A stretch of 64,000 nucleotides of DNA from Oscillatoria acuminata PCC 6304 (GTDB lineage Bacteria > Cyanobacteriota > Cyanobacteriia > Cyanobacteriales > Laspinemataceae), in contig NC_019693.1 of NCBI RefSeq assembly GCF_000317105.1, positions 3,038,001-3,102,000 on the forward strand, read 5' to 3'. This document shows, in pieces, positions 16,564-24,866 of this stretch; the first letter of the stretch is position 1; every line of letters begins with the position of its first letter. Below the pieces are notes generated by a model, which made no database searches, was not told the origin of the DNA, and saw only the letters and a program-made list of their open reading frames with translations. The position numbers and the translations under genes were made by a program.

Positions 16564-18015
16564 ATGAAACCTTTAGAACGAATTTCTGATTATCTCTGGG
16601 AAATTCCCACCTCCTACAAACCCGGAATGCGTGTTCCCGCCCGAATTTATGCCACGGAACAGTTAATTCAGCAGATGGATGAAGCGGTGGCGGACCAAAT
16701 CAGCAATGTGGCAACCCTGCCGGGAATTACCCAAAGTGCCTTATGTATGCCTGATGGTCACTTTGGCTATGGATTTCCCATTGGCGGTGTTGCTGCAATG
16801 GATATTGCCGAAGGGGGAGTGATTTCTCCTGGAGGAATTGGCTTTGATATTAACTGTGGAATGCGCCTAGTCGTCACCAATCTCACCGAAAAAGAGGTCA
16901 AACCTCAGATTAAAAAATTAATCGATAAGCTGTACGAACGAGTTCCCGCAGGAGTAGGAAGTAAAGGCTTTGTTAAAGTCTCTCGCAATGAATTTCGCCA
17001 AGTGGTCCAAGAGGGCGCAAAGTGGTGTATTAACCAGGGTTATGGATGGGAAGAGGATTTAGAACTCACCGAAGAAAATGGCTGTATTGCCGGGGCTTAT
17101 GCCTCTAAAATTAGCGACAAAGCCATCGATCGCGGTTGCAATCAAATCGGAACCTTGGGGTCCGGTAACCACTATTTAGAAATTCAAGTCGCCCGTCCTG
17201 AAAATATTGTTAACAAAGAATTAGCCGAAGCCTTTGGGATTACCATTCCCAATCAAGTGGTAGTAATGTTCCACTGTGGCAGTCGCGGATTTGGGCATCA
17301 GGTGGCGACAGACTATCTGCAAGTCTTTCTCAAAGTTATGGAATCTAAATATGGAATTAACATTTTAGATCGAGAATTGGCTTGTGCACCGTTTAATTCT
17401 CCCGAAGGGCAGGATTATTTTGCCGCCATGAAATGTGGATTAAATATGTCTTTTGCCAACCGACAAGTGATTTTACACCGGATTCGTGAGGTGTTTTCGG
17501 ATGTCTTTGGAAAGTCCGCTGAAGCACTAGGAATGCATCAAGTTTACGATGTGTCTCATAATACGGCCAAATTAGAAGAGCATATCGTCGATGGCAAAGC
17601 GAAATCGCTTCTGGTCCATCGCAAAGGTTCCACTCGCGCTTTTGGTCCGGGAATGGAAGGCATTCCAGACCGCTATAAACCTTATGGTCAGCCGGTGATT
17701 TTAGGCGGCAGTATGGAAACCGGATCCTATCTGTTAGCGGGGGTATCCACAGGTGCTCAAAGTTTCTTTAGTACCGCCCACGGTAGCGGACGCACCATGA
17801 GTCGAACCAAGGCCCGAAAACAGTGGAATGGGGAACAATTACAAAAAGATATGCAGAAGCAAGGGATTTACATTAGAACCACCTCCTGGCGGGGTTTAGC
17901 CGAGGAAGCAGGAGGCGCTTATAAGGATGTGGATGCAGTGGTCAAAGCCACGGAATTAGCGGGATTAAGTAAGCGAGTAGTTCGCTTAGTTCCGATTGGA
18001 AATGTCAAGGGGTAA
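16564..18015 (+). CDS. rtcB: RtcB family RNA-splicing ligase
   Basis: 483 aa, full length. RtcB joins 2',3'-cyclic phosphate (or 3'-phosphate) and 5'-OH RNA ends using GTP and Mn(II). The metal-binding and catalytic residues are visible: D95 and C98 in GGIGFDINCGMR, H203 in GSGNHYLEI, H238 in FHCGSRGFGH, H332 in DVSHNTAK and the guanylylated-type His in VHRKGSTRAFGPG (H352). It heads an operon with a COG0523 GTPase (5-bp gap) and archease, its activating partner. This context supports RNA repair or tRNA healing. Confidence 0.97.
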   Translation: MKPLERISDYLWEIPTSYKPGMRVPARIYATEQLIQQMDEAVADQISNVATLPGITQSALCMPDGHFGYGFPIGGVAAMDIAEGGVISPGGIGFDINCGMRLVVTNLTEKEVKPQIKKLIDKLYERVPAGVGSKGFVKVSRNEFRQVVQEGAKWCINQGYGWEEDLELTEENGCIAGAYASKISDKAIDRGCNQIGTLGSGNHYLEIQVARPENIVNKELAEAFGITIPNQVVVMFHCGSRGFGHQVATDYLQVFLKVMESKYGINILDRELACAPFNSPEGQDYFAAMKCGLNMSFANRQVILHRIREVFSDVFGKSAEALGMHQVYDVSHNTAKLEEHIVDGKAKSLLVHRKGSTRAFGPGMEGIPDRYKPYGQPVILGGSMETGSYLLAGVSTGAQSFFSTAHGSGRTMSRTKARKQWNGEQLQKDMQKQGIYIRTTSWRGLAEEAGGAYKDVDAVVKATELAGLSKRVVRLVPIGNVKG

Positions 18016-18020
18016 TCATC

Positions 18021-18905
18021 ATGAAAACACGCACGCCAATTACGGTCATTACCGGACCGTTAGGCAGCGGAAAAACGACCTTGCTGCGCTATATTTTGGA
18101 GACGGTTCCCCGAAAAATTGCTATTTTAATGAATGAATTCGGCGAAATTGCCATTGATAGCAAAGTCATTGAGGGGAAAAATATTCAAATTGCTGAATTA
18201 GGCGGCGGTTGCGTTTGCTGTTCCCTGGCGGGGGAATTTGAGGCTGCCGTTGAGGAAATTCTCGAAACCATTCACCCGGAGGTGATTGTGGTAGAAACCA
18301 CTGGGGTTGCGGAACCCGATGCTTTGGTGTTTGATATTCAAGAAACTTTACCTCAAGTGATTTTGGATGGAGTGATTACCACCATTGATGCCGATGGGTT
18401 AGTCAAATATCCCAATATTGGTCATACCAGCCGCCTGCAAATTGAAGGGGCGGATTTCATCTTGTTAAATAAGGTGGATTTGGTTGAAGAGTCACAATTA
18501 AAGGAAATTGAGGAAAAGCTAATCCAGATTAACAGCATCGCCCCGATTGTCAAAACTGAACGCTGTCAAGTGGACCCGGATTTGCTGTTTGGATTAAATC
18601 GCGATCGCATCCAAAAACCACCCCATCATGTTCATCAGCCGGAATTTGATTCCTTTAGCTACACCTCGGACCATCTCTTCCATCGTTCCCGGTTTGAATC
18701 CTTTGCAGATAACCTAGAATCCGAGGTCTATCGCGCCAAAGGATTCATCCGGTTTACTGAAGGAAATTATCTGTTTAATTTCGTTGCTGGACGCTGGGAA
18801 TTGGAACCCTTTGAATCGGAAAAAACCGAGTTAGTCTTTATTGGCAAACAAGTGCAAACTCTCCAATCTGACATCATCCAGCGATTGCAATCCTGTGAGG
18901 AATAG
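18021..18905 (+). CDS. COG0523 (CobW-like) G3E GTPase, likely metallochaperone
   Basis: 294 aa. It has the Walker A motif GPLGSGKTT (12-20), the family's metal-binding GGGCVCC (C64, C66, C67), ETTGVAEP (92-99) and the guanine-specificity motif NKVD (150-153). A His-containing stretch PPHHVHQPEFD (about 200-210) may add metal ligands, and a CobW C-terminal domain follows. Family members use GTP to deliver metals to client enzymes. Lying five bases after rtcB and three before archease, its client is most simply RtcB, a Mn-dependent ligase. That link is inference. Confidence 0.92.
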   Translation: MKTRTPITVITGPLGSGKTTLLRYILETVPRKIAILMNEFGEIAIDSKVIEGKNIQIAELGGGCVCCSLAGEFEAAVEEILETIHPEVIVVETTGVAEPDALVFDIQETLPQVILDGVITTIDADGLVKYPNIGHTSRLQIEGADFILLNKVDLVEESQLKEIEEKLIQINSIAPIVKTERCQVDPDLLFGLNRDRIQKPPHHVHQPEFDSFSYTSDHLFHRSRFESFADNLESEVYRAKGFIRFTEGNYLFNFVAGRWELEPFESEKTELVFIGKQVQTLQSDIIQRLQSCEE

Positions 18906-18908
18906 CCG

Positions 18909-19340
18909 ATGCCTTATGAATTTTTAGAAGAAGTAGCAACAGCAGATATCGCCTTTGTTGCCCAAGGGAAAGATTTAGAAGCGGTATTTCTTGCTGCGGG
19001 AGATGCCACAGTTAATGCCATGATTTTTGAGTTAGAAACTATTGCTTTAAACGAACAGCGTCAGTTTACCTTGGAAAACGATGAATTGGATATGTTGCTG
19101 TTTAATTATTTACAGGAATTCCTGTATTATAAAGACAGTGAACAGTTGTTGTTGCTGGGACAACAGGTGTCGATCGCCCAGCAGAATGGACTCTATCACC
19201 TAGAGGCGATCGCCAAAGGAGAAACCCTTGACCCGGACCGCCATGAACAGCGAGTTGATGTCAAAGCGGTTACCTTACATCAATTTAAACTTGAATCCAC
19301 CCCAGAGGGATGGATAGCAATGGTTATCCTGGATATTTAA
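18909..19340 (+). CDS. Archease
   Basis: 143 aa, the family length. Archease speeds RNA-ligase guanylylation and turnover of RtcB. Family features seen are the start YEFLEEVATADIAFVAQG with the conserved Asp of the D-x-A-(F/L) motif, NDELDMLLFNYLQEFLY in the middle, and the ending VDVKAVTLHQFKLE, where the K-A-V-T-x-H motif is characteristic. It begins three bases after the GTPase stop (TAGCCGATG), so the three genes form one transcription unit. Confidence 0.93.
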   Translation: MPYEFLEEVATADIAFVAQGKDLEAVFLAAGDATVNAMIFELETIALNEQRQFTLENDELDMLLFNYLQEFLYYKDSEQLLLLGQQVSIAQQNGLYHLEAIAKGETLDPDRHEQRVDVKAVTLHQFKLESTPEGWIAMVILDI

Positions 19341-19502
19341 CCGGGGGTTTGAGACATTAAAGTTGTGGACTGCATTTAATTTCAGCCCGATAAAATTATC
19401 AGGGGTTCCTGGATATCGAAGGAAACTTCCTGATTTTCCCGTCATCTTCTCGTAAGAAAGGAAAGTCAAAAAACAGACTAACCTAGACTATAACCAGGGA
19501 GA

Positions 19503-20072
19503 ATGATGCCTCAAACTCAATTGAACCAAACCTCGATAGAACGAGTCTTTTCTATCGGTTGGATGTCTCATACTGACGAAGAAGAAACCTTTGATGCCAC
19601 CGCATCAGTTACTCGATCAGAACTGGCCCAAGTTTTGGGAAAAGCCTTTAAGTTAGACCAACGCAGTACAGCGGAAAATCCCGAGATTTCCATTCAAGAT
19701 ATGGCCGGCGATCGCCCGGATTATGCAGCCATTCAAATTGCCTTAAAAACTGGCACAATGACCGTGGATAGTCAAGGCCGATTCTTCCCCGATCGCCCCG
19801 TAACTCGCGCCGAAGGATTAGCAATTTTTGCCCAGGCTTATGGGGTATTTCAGCTATCTGAAGATACCGTTACCGAACTGTTAAATGAGTATCCCGATGC
19901 TGTGGATATCTTTGATTGGGCCAAGCAAGCAATGGCAACTGCGTTACAAGAAGGGTTTGTCAATAGCGATCGCAATCAAGCGATTCGTCCCTTAGACCCG
20001 ATGACGCGCAACGACCTTGCCTATGCCTTAATCCAATATTTGGAAAAGCAACAAAATCCCGCCTTTGTCTAG
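19503..20072 (+). CDS. SLH-domain-like protein without signal peptide
   Basis: 189 aa. Three S-layer-homology-like segments can be read: TASVTRSELAQVLGKAF (about 31-47), the PDYAAIQIALKTGTM and FFPDRPVTRAEGLAIFAQAYG stretch (about 75-118), and the DWAKQAMATALQEGFV and IRPLDPMTRNDLAYALIQYL stretch (about 140-180). SLH domains normally anchor proteins to the cell wall, but no signal peptide is present, so this one may be cytoplasmic. Two adjacent ATGs (19503, 19506) are possible starts. It may be a standalone SLH fold of unknown job. Confidence 0.75.
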   Translation: MMPQTQLNQTSIERVFSIGWMSHTDEEETFDATASVTRSELAQVLGKAFKLDQRSTAENPEISIQDMAGDRPDYAAIQIALKTGTMTVDSQGRFFPDRPVTRAEGLAIFAQAYGVFQLSEDTVTELLNEYPDAVDIFDWAKQAMATALQEGFVNSDRNQAIRPLDPMTRNDLAYALIQYLEKQQNPAFV

Positions 20073-20326
20073 GATTATCTCTAAAAAATTCCCAGGATTA
20101 AACGGGATTGAACCGGAGTTTGATGAATCGGTTTTAACCTAAACCATCGCCGTTTTGCGGTATTCCTAAATTTATCACACTTAATCAATCCCAAGGGGTG
20201 TAGTAAAAACTGCACCCCTTTCCCATTGGCGCGACAGTCATGATATAATATTTCGGTCCTTTTAACTGTTTCCGTTGGTCATCACTGTATAGGAATAACC
20301 AGACAAGCGAGAAAAGTGGAACCGTG

Positions 20327-22702
20327 ATGCATATCGATGAGGCGACTGCAACCAATCAACAAGCTGAACGCTATTATCAGGAGGGTAAGTGGACTGAGGC
20401 AGTGGCCCTCTGCCATCAACTGATTCAAATTCAGCCAAATTTTGCTCCAATTTATAAAACTTTGGGCAATAGTCTGCAAGCTCAAGGTAAACTAGAGGCA
20501 GCAATGCGGGCCTACCATCGTGCATTGGTTTTGAATCCAGAATTTGCCGAAGTTCATGCCAATCAGGGAACAATTTTTTATCAACTCGGGGAGTTAGACT
20601 CAGCGATTCTCTGCTATCAAAAAGCCTTAAACCTTCAACCAAATTGGGCCGGAATTTATTGGAATTTAGGCAAAGTTTATAAGGAACAAGGACGAGTCGA
20701 GGAGGGAATAGCATATCAGAAAACCGCTTTAACCCTCAATCCGAGTCAGTTTCCTCCGGACCTGCACAATCAAGTGGGAGTGGAGTTAAGTAAACGTGGA
20801 AATATTGAAGAAACTACAGCATTTTATAAGCAGTTTACCGAGACTTACCCCGACTGTGGTCCTGCTTACTTGAATTTAGGGGTATTTCTGGAATCTCAAG
20901 GGAAGATAGAAGAGGCATTTTCCTGTTTTCAGAAAGCGATAATGCTGCAACCGAATCTCGCTGCCGGTCACTTTAAATTGGGCTACTTGCTGCAACAACA
21001 AAATGAACTTGAATCCGCCATTGATTGTTTTAAATCTACAATAGAACTGCAACCGGATTGGAATGAGGCCCACAATAACTTAGGGTTGGTTTTAAGAAAG
21101 ATTAACCGTGAAGAAGAAGCCATTTCCTCTTTTAAAAAAGCCATTGAAATTAACCCCAATTTTGCCGAAGCCTACCGCAACTTGGGAACTACATTGCAAC
21201 AACAAGGCAAGCTAGAAGCTGCTGCGGCTTGTTTACGAGACTGTATTAAAATTCAGCCCAATTTTGCCCTCGCCCACGGCAATTTAGGCTACGTTTTGGA
21301 ACAACAAGGCAAACTCGATGAAGCCAAAGCCTCTCTCCGTCATGCGATCGCCTTGGAACCGGATTTAGCAATGGCCTATGGCAATTTAGGCAATATTTTA
21401 CACCGGGAAGGGGAACTGGAAGAGTCTATCTCCTGTTTCCAAAACGCGATAAAATATGATGCAACATTTGGGAATTTGTACTTCCGAGGTCAACCTCATT
21501 TAGAAGCAATACCTCGGGAATCTTTGGTTGAACTTCCCGTTAGTTCACCCAAAAAAATCTGTCGATCGACTCAAAATTTAGCCACCCAATTTCACTTAAA
21601 TGACCCGGCATCGGAGATCACCTATCTGGAAATGAGTCCGCGATTCTCTGTTCATTTAGCGGCAGGCAAAACCCTAGCGGTGGAAGATGAAGCGGTTCCG
21701 ACTTATTTCCCAGAAACCCAGGGATATTCCCCGGAAACCTATCTGGCGATTCTCCCCAATGGACGCGCTTGGGGTGATTTATATACCAGCGTAATTTGGT
21801 CTGAAGACAATACTCTTTTAGCGGATCTCTCTACGGGAAATGTTCCCTTTTTATTCGCTTTAGATAAATTGCCTCCCGTTCATAAAATTGAGGGAACCGT
21901 GGCCTTTCTCTCAACCCTGGGAGGGGATACCTATTATCATTGGTGGGTAGATATTCTCCCGCGACTAGAACTCTTGCGCCGCAGTGGAATCGATTGGAAT
22001 AAAATTGATAAGTTTGTGATGAATAATGTTCGCCATCGCTTCCAACAGGACATAATTAATACTTTAAATATTCCTCCAGAAAAATTGATAACCAGTCTGG
22101 ACTATCCCCACATTCAGGCGACTCAGTTATTGGTTCCTTCGGTGACGAGTAGTACAGAAAAATGGTTTGGTCCGTTTATTGAAGGTCCGCCTAAATGGGT
22201 CTGCGACTTTCTCCGAGAGAGATTTGCATCCCTTGCTGATTCCCAGGGTTCGGAAACCCCTGAAAAACTCTATATTAGCCGTCGCAAGGCCAAAGTGCGT
22301 CGCTTTATTAATGAAGATGAAATCAGCACCCTATTAGAATTCTATGGATTTAAAACAGTTATTTTAGAATCCCTCTCGGTTCAAGAGCAAATTACGTTAT
22401 TAGCGGGGGCTAAAACGATTATAGCCCCACATGGGGCCGGATTAACGAATACGATTTTTTGTCAACCGGGGACTCAACTCCTGGAGATTTTTTCTCCCCG
22501 ATATGTTCCCGATTGTTATTGGATTATTAGCAATCAAGTTGGGTTAGACTATTATTATCTAATGGGGGATCATGGGGAAAAATACTATGAAACATATCCC
22601 CATTTGCGTCCCAAGCCTGTGAATCGCCCCCCTCGGGCTGAAGATATTTTTGTTAACTTAGATTCCCTGGTACAACTGATGAAGTTAGCAGCCATTGTTT
22701 AG
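20327..22702 (+). CDS. TPR protein fused to GT61 glycosyltransferase (first of cluster)
   Basis: 791 aa from the ATG at 20327 (a GTG sits one codon earlier). About ten tetratricopeptide repeats fill residues 1-385, with the usual W/Y-NLG...A-x-x-x-Y-x-x-AL/I-x-L-x-P pattern. Residues about 420-790 form a DUF563/GT61 domain: GGDTYYHWWVDILPRLELL, then APHGAGLTNTIFCQPGTQLL, then DYYYLMGD. GT61 enzymes transfer xylose, GlcNAc or similar sugars. With the following paralogues this is a glycan-assembly or protein-glycosylation cluster; TPRs probably hold partner proteins. Confidence 0.9.
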   Translation: MHIDEATATNQQAERYYQEGKWTEAVALCHQLIQIQPNFAPIYKTLGNSLQAQGKLEAAMRAYHRALVLNPEFAEVHANQGTIFYQLGELDSAILCYQKALNLQPNWAGIYWNLGKVYKEQGRVEEGIAYQKTALTLNPSQFPPDLHNQVGVELSKRGNIEETTAFYKQFTETYPDCGPAYLNLGVFLESQGKIEEAFSCFQKAIMLQPNLAAGHFKLGYLLQQQNELESAIDCFKSTIELQPDWNEAHNNLGLVLRKINREEEAISSFKKAIEINPNFAEAYRNLGTTLQQQGKLEAAAACLRDCIKIQPNFALAHGNLGYVLEQQGKLDEAKASLRHAIALEPDLAMAYGNLGNILHREGELEESISCFQNAIKYDATFGNLYFRGQPHLEAIPRESLVELPVSSPKKICRSTQNLATQFHLNDPASEITYLEMSPRFSVHLAAGKTLAVEDEAVPTYFPETQGYSPETYLAILPNGRAWGDLYTSVIWSEDNTLLADLSTGNVPFLFALDKLPPVHKIEGTVAFLSTLGGDTYYHWWVDILPRLELLRRSGIDWNKIDKFVMNNVRHRFQQDIINTLNIPPEKLITSLDYPHIQATQLLVPSVTSSTEKWFGPFIEGPPKWVCDFLRERFASLADSQGSETPEKLYISRRKAKVRRFINEDEISTLLEFYGFKTVILESLSVQEQITLLAGAKTIIAPHGAGLTNTIFCQPGTQLLEIFSPRYVPDCYWIISNQVGLDYYYLMGDHGEKYYETYPHLRPKPVNRPPRAEDIFVNLDSLVQLMKLAAIV

Positions 22703-22762
22703 GAGCATAAATTAAATTTGTCCTGCATTTATTAATAGTAAAAACTAAAATTAAGTCAAAAA

Positions 22763-24841
22763 ATGGATAAGCCAGTTGAGCCATTAATTCAGGAAGCCGA
22801 GGTCTATTACCGACAGGGGAAATTAGAGTTAGCCCTGAGTCTTTGCTATCAAGTGATTCAAAGCCAGCCTGATTTTGCTCCTACTTACAAACTACTGGGA
22901 AATATATTGCAATTATCAGGAAAACAGGAGGCGGCAATCCGCGCTTACCAATATGGAATATATTTATTTGAAAAACCCTCCAATAGTCCTATCCAGTTAG
23001 CAGAATATTATGCAGCTTTAGGAAATAGTTTAATACAAATGGGTGCGATAGAAAAAGCGATCGCCTGTTTAGGGAAACAAATTATTCTGCAACCCAACTC
23101 AGCCGAGGCTTATTGCACCTTGGGAATTTTATTACATGAGGTGGAAGACCGAAAACGGGCATTTGATTGTTTTACCACAGCAATTCAGCTTAAACCAAAT
23201 TTAGCTGAGGCTTATGGAAATTTAGCTAACCTGTTGGCCGAACTCAATCAAGTCAGTGAGGCGGTTAATTGTTTAAAAAAAGCAATTATTTTAAAGCCTG
23301 GGTTAGCAGAACTGTATGGAAACTTAGGAAATTTATTATGTGAGCAAGGTAAATTTAATGAATCGATTTTTTATTTAAGAAAGGCCATTGAAATTAAACC
23401 TGATTATGCGAATGCTTACCATAAGCTAGGACAGGTTTTTCAACAAAGCAATCAACTGGAAGAAGCCGTCGCTTGTTTCCAAAAAGCAAGTGAACTGCAA
23501 CCCGATTTTGCCGCTGCCTACGGAAACCTAGGGATGTCCTTGCAACTCCAGGGAAAATTATGCGAAGCGATCGCAGCTTTTCACAAAGCCTTTCAACTCC
23601 AACCCGACTTATCTTTACTATTTTTTAAAGGACAAACGCATTTAGAAGCCTCTCTTGAGCAGTTAGTAGCGGTTCCCAATTATCCTCCTAAAACTGTCTG
23701 CTTATCAATGGCAAATCTTGCTGTTGATTTTGATACAAATAAACGAGCTTTCACCTATATTAAAATTAACTCCGGTCAATCGGTGTATCTCCAAGCACCC
23801 AAAAATTCTTCAGGTAACTTCCCTCAAGTCCCTACTAATCTCCAAGAAAGGTGGGGAGAGTTTCCAGAAATGTATCTGGCAATCTTGCCCAACGGATGGG
23901 CTTGGGGAGATTTAATTACCACAGCTATTTTTACAGAAAAAAATCAACTCATTGCCGAACTCTCTACAGGGAATGTTGCTTGTTTTACGGAAGTCACTAA
24001 GCTCCCTAAAATTAAAAAGATTGATGGAAATATAGCATTTTTATCTACCATAGGCGGGGATACTTATTACCATTGGATGATGGACATTTTGCCCCGATTC
24101 AAGTTACTTCAATATCAGGGGATCGACTGGGATAATTTTGATAAATTTGTCATCAATAATTACACCCACGCTTTTCAAAGAGAAACTTTAAATTTTTTGG
24201 GGATACCTGAAGAAAAAATCATCACCAGCGTAGAATATCCCCATATTCAAGCCTCTCGACTAATCGTCCCCTCGGTTCCTAGCAGCATACCGAAATGGTT
24301 TGGCAGTTATATTCAGGGAGTACCTCCCTGGGTTTGTGAATTTCTGCGTCAAGAATTGATGCCTCTAGCGGGACCCAACCCATTGAAGGGATATGAACGG
24401 ATATATATTAGCCGTCAACGCTCACAGTTTCGGCGATTTGTAAATGAAGAGGAAATATTAGAATGTTTGGGTAAATTTGGATTTAAAATGGTGATATTAG
24501 AATCTTTCTCTGTATCTGAGCAGATCGCAATTATGGCATCGGCAAAAGCGATAGTTGCTCCTCATGGGGCCGGACTCACTAATGCCGTATTTTGTCAACC
24601 CGGGACGAAACTGATTGAAATCTTTGCGCCCCGCTATGTCGAAAACTGTTATTGGATTTTAAGCAATCACATCAATTTAGACTATTACTATTTAATGGGA
24701 GAAAGTCTCGAAAAATACTACGCCGCCAGACCTGAGATTCGTCCCGTTAAGCGAATTTATAAAGAGGCAAGAACCGACGATATTTATGTCAATATTGGGT
24801 CTCTCGTAGAATTAATAAATTTTGCAAAACTTGCTCATTAA
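22763..24841 (+). CDS. TPR protein fused to GT61 glycosyltransferase (second of cluster)
   Basis: 692 aa. It starts KPVEPLIQEAEVYYRQGKLE, almost the same as the next gene, and carries about seven TPRs (to residue about 290). A GT61 domain follows (about 310-690) with GGDTYYHWMMDILPRFKLL, APHGAGLTNAVFCQPGTKLI and DYYYLMGES. The GT61 half matches the upstream gene closely, so those halves are paralogous, while the N-terminus is closer to the downstream gene. The 60-bp gap upstream is A/T-rich, and co-transcription is likely. Confidence 0.9.
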   Translation: MDKPVEPLIQEAEVYYRQGKLELALSLCYQVIQSQPDFAPTYKLLGNILQLSGKQEAAIRAYQYGIYLFEKPSNSPIQLAEYYAALGNSLIQMGAIEKAIACLGKQIILQPNSAEAYCTLGILLHEVEDRKRAFDCFTTAIQLKPNLAEAYGNLANLLAELNQVSEAVNCLKKAIILKPGLAELYGNLGNLLCEQGKFNESIFYLRKAIEIKPDYANAYHKLGQVFQQSNQLEEAVACFQKASELQPDFAAAYGNLGMSLQLQGKLCEAIAAFHKAFQLQPDLSLLFFKGQTHLEASLEQLVAVPNYPPKTVCLSMANLAVDFDTNKRAFTYIKINSGQSVYLQAPKNSSGNFPQVPTNLQERWGEFPEMYLAILPNGWAWGDLITTAIFTEKNQLIAELSTGNVACFTEVTKLPKIKKIDGNIAFLSTIGGDTYYHWMMDILPRFKLLQYQGIDWDNFDKFVINNYTHAFQRETLNFLGIPEEKIITSVEYPHIQASRLIVPSVPSSIPKWFGSYIQGVPPWVCEFLRQELMPLAGPNPLKGYERIYISRQRSQFRRFVNEEEILECLGKFGFKMVILESFSVSEQIAIMASAKAIVAPHGAGLTNAVFCQPGTKLIEIFAPRYVENCYWILSNHINLDYYYLMGESLEKYYAARPEIRPVKRIYKEARTDDIYVNIGSLVELINFAKLAH

Positions 24842-24866
24842 ATTTACTATTTTTATAAGGTTATTT

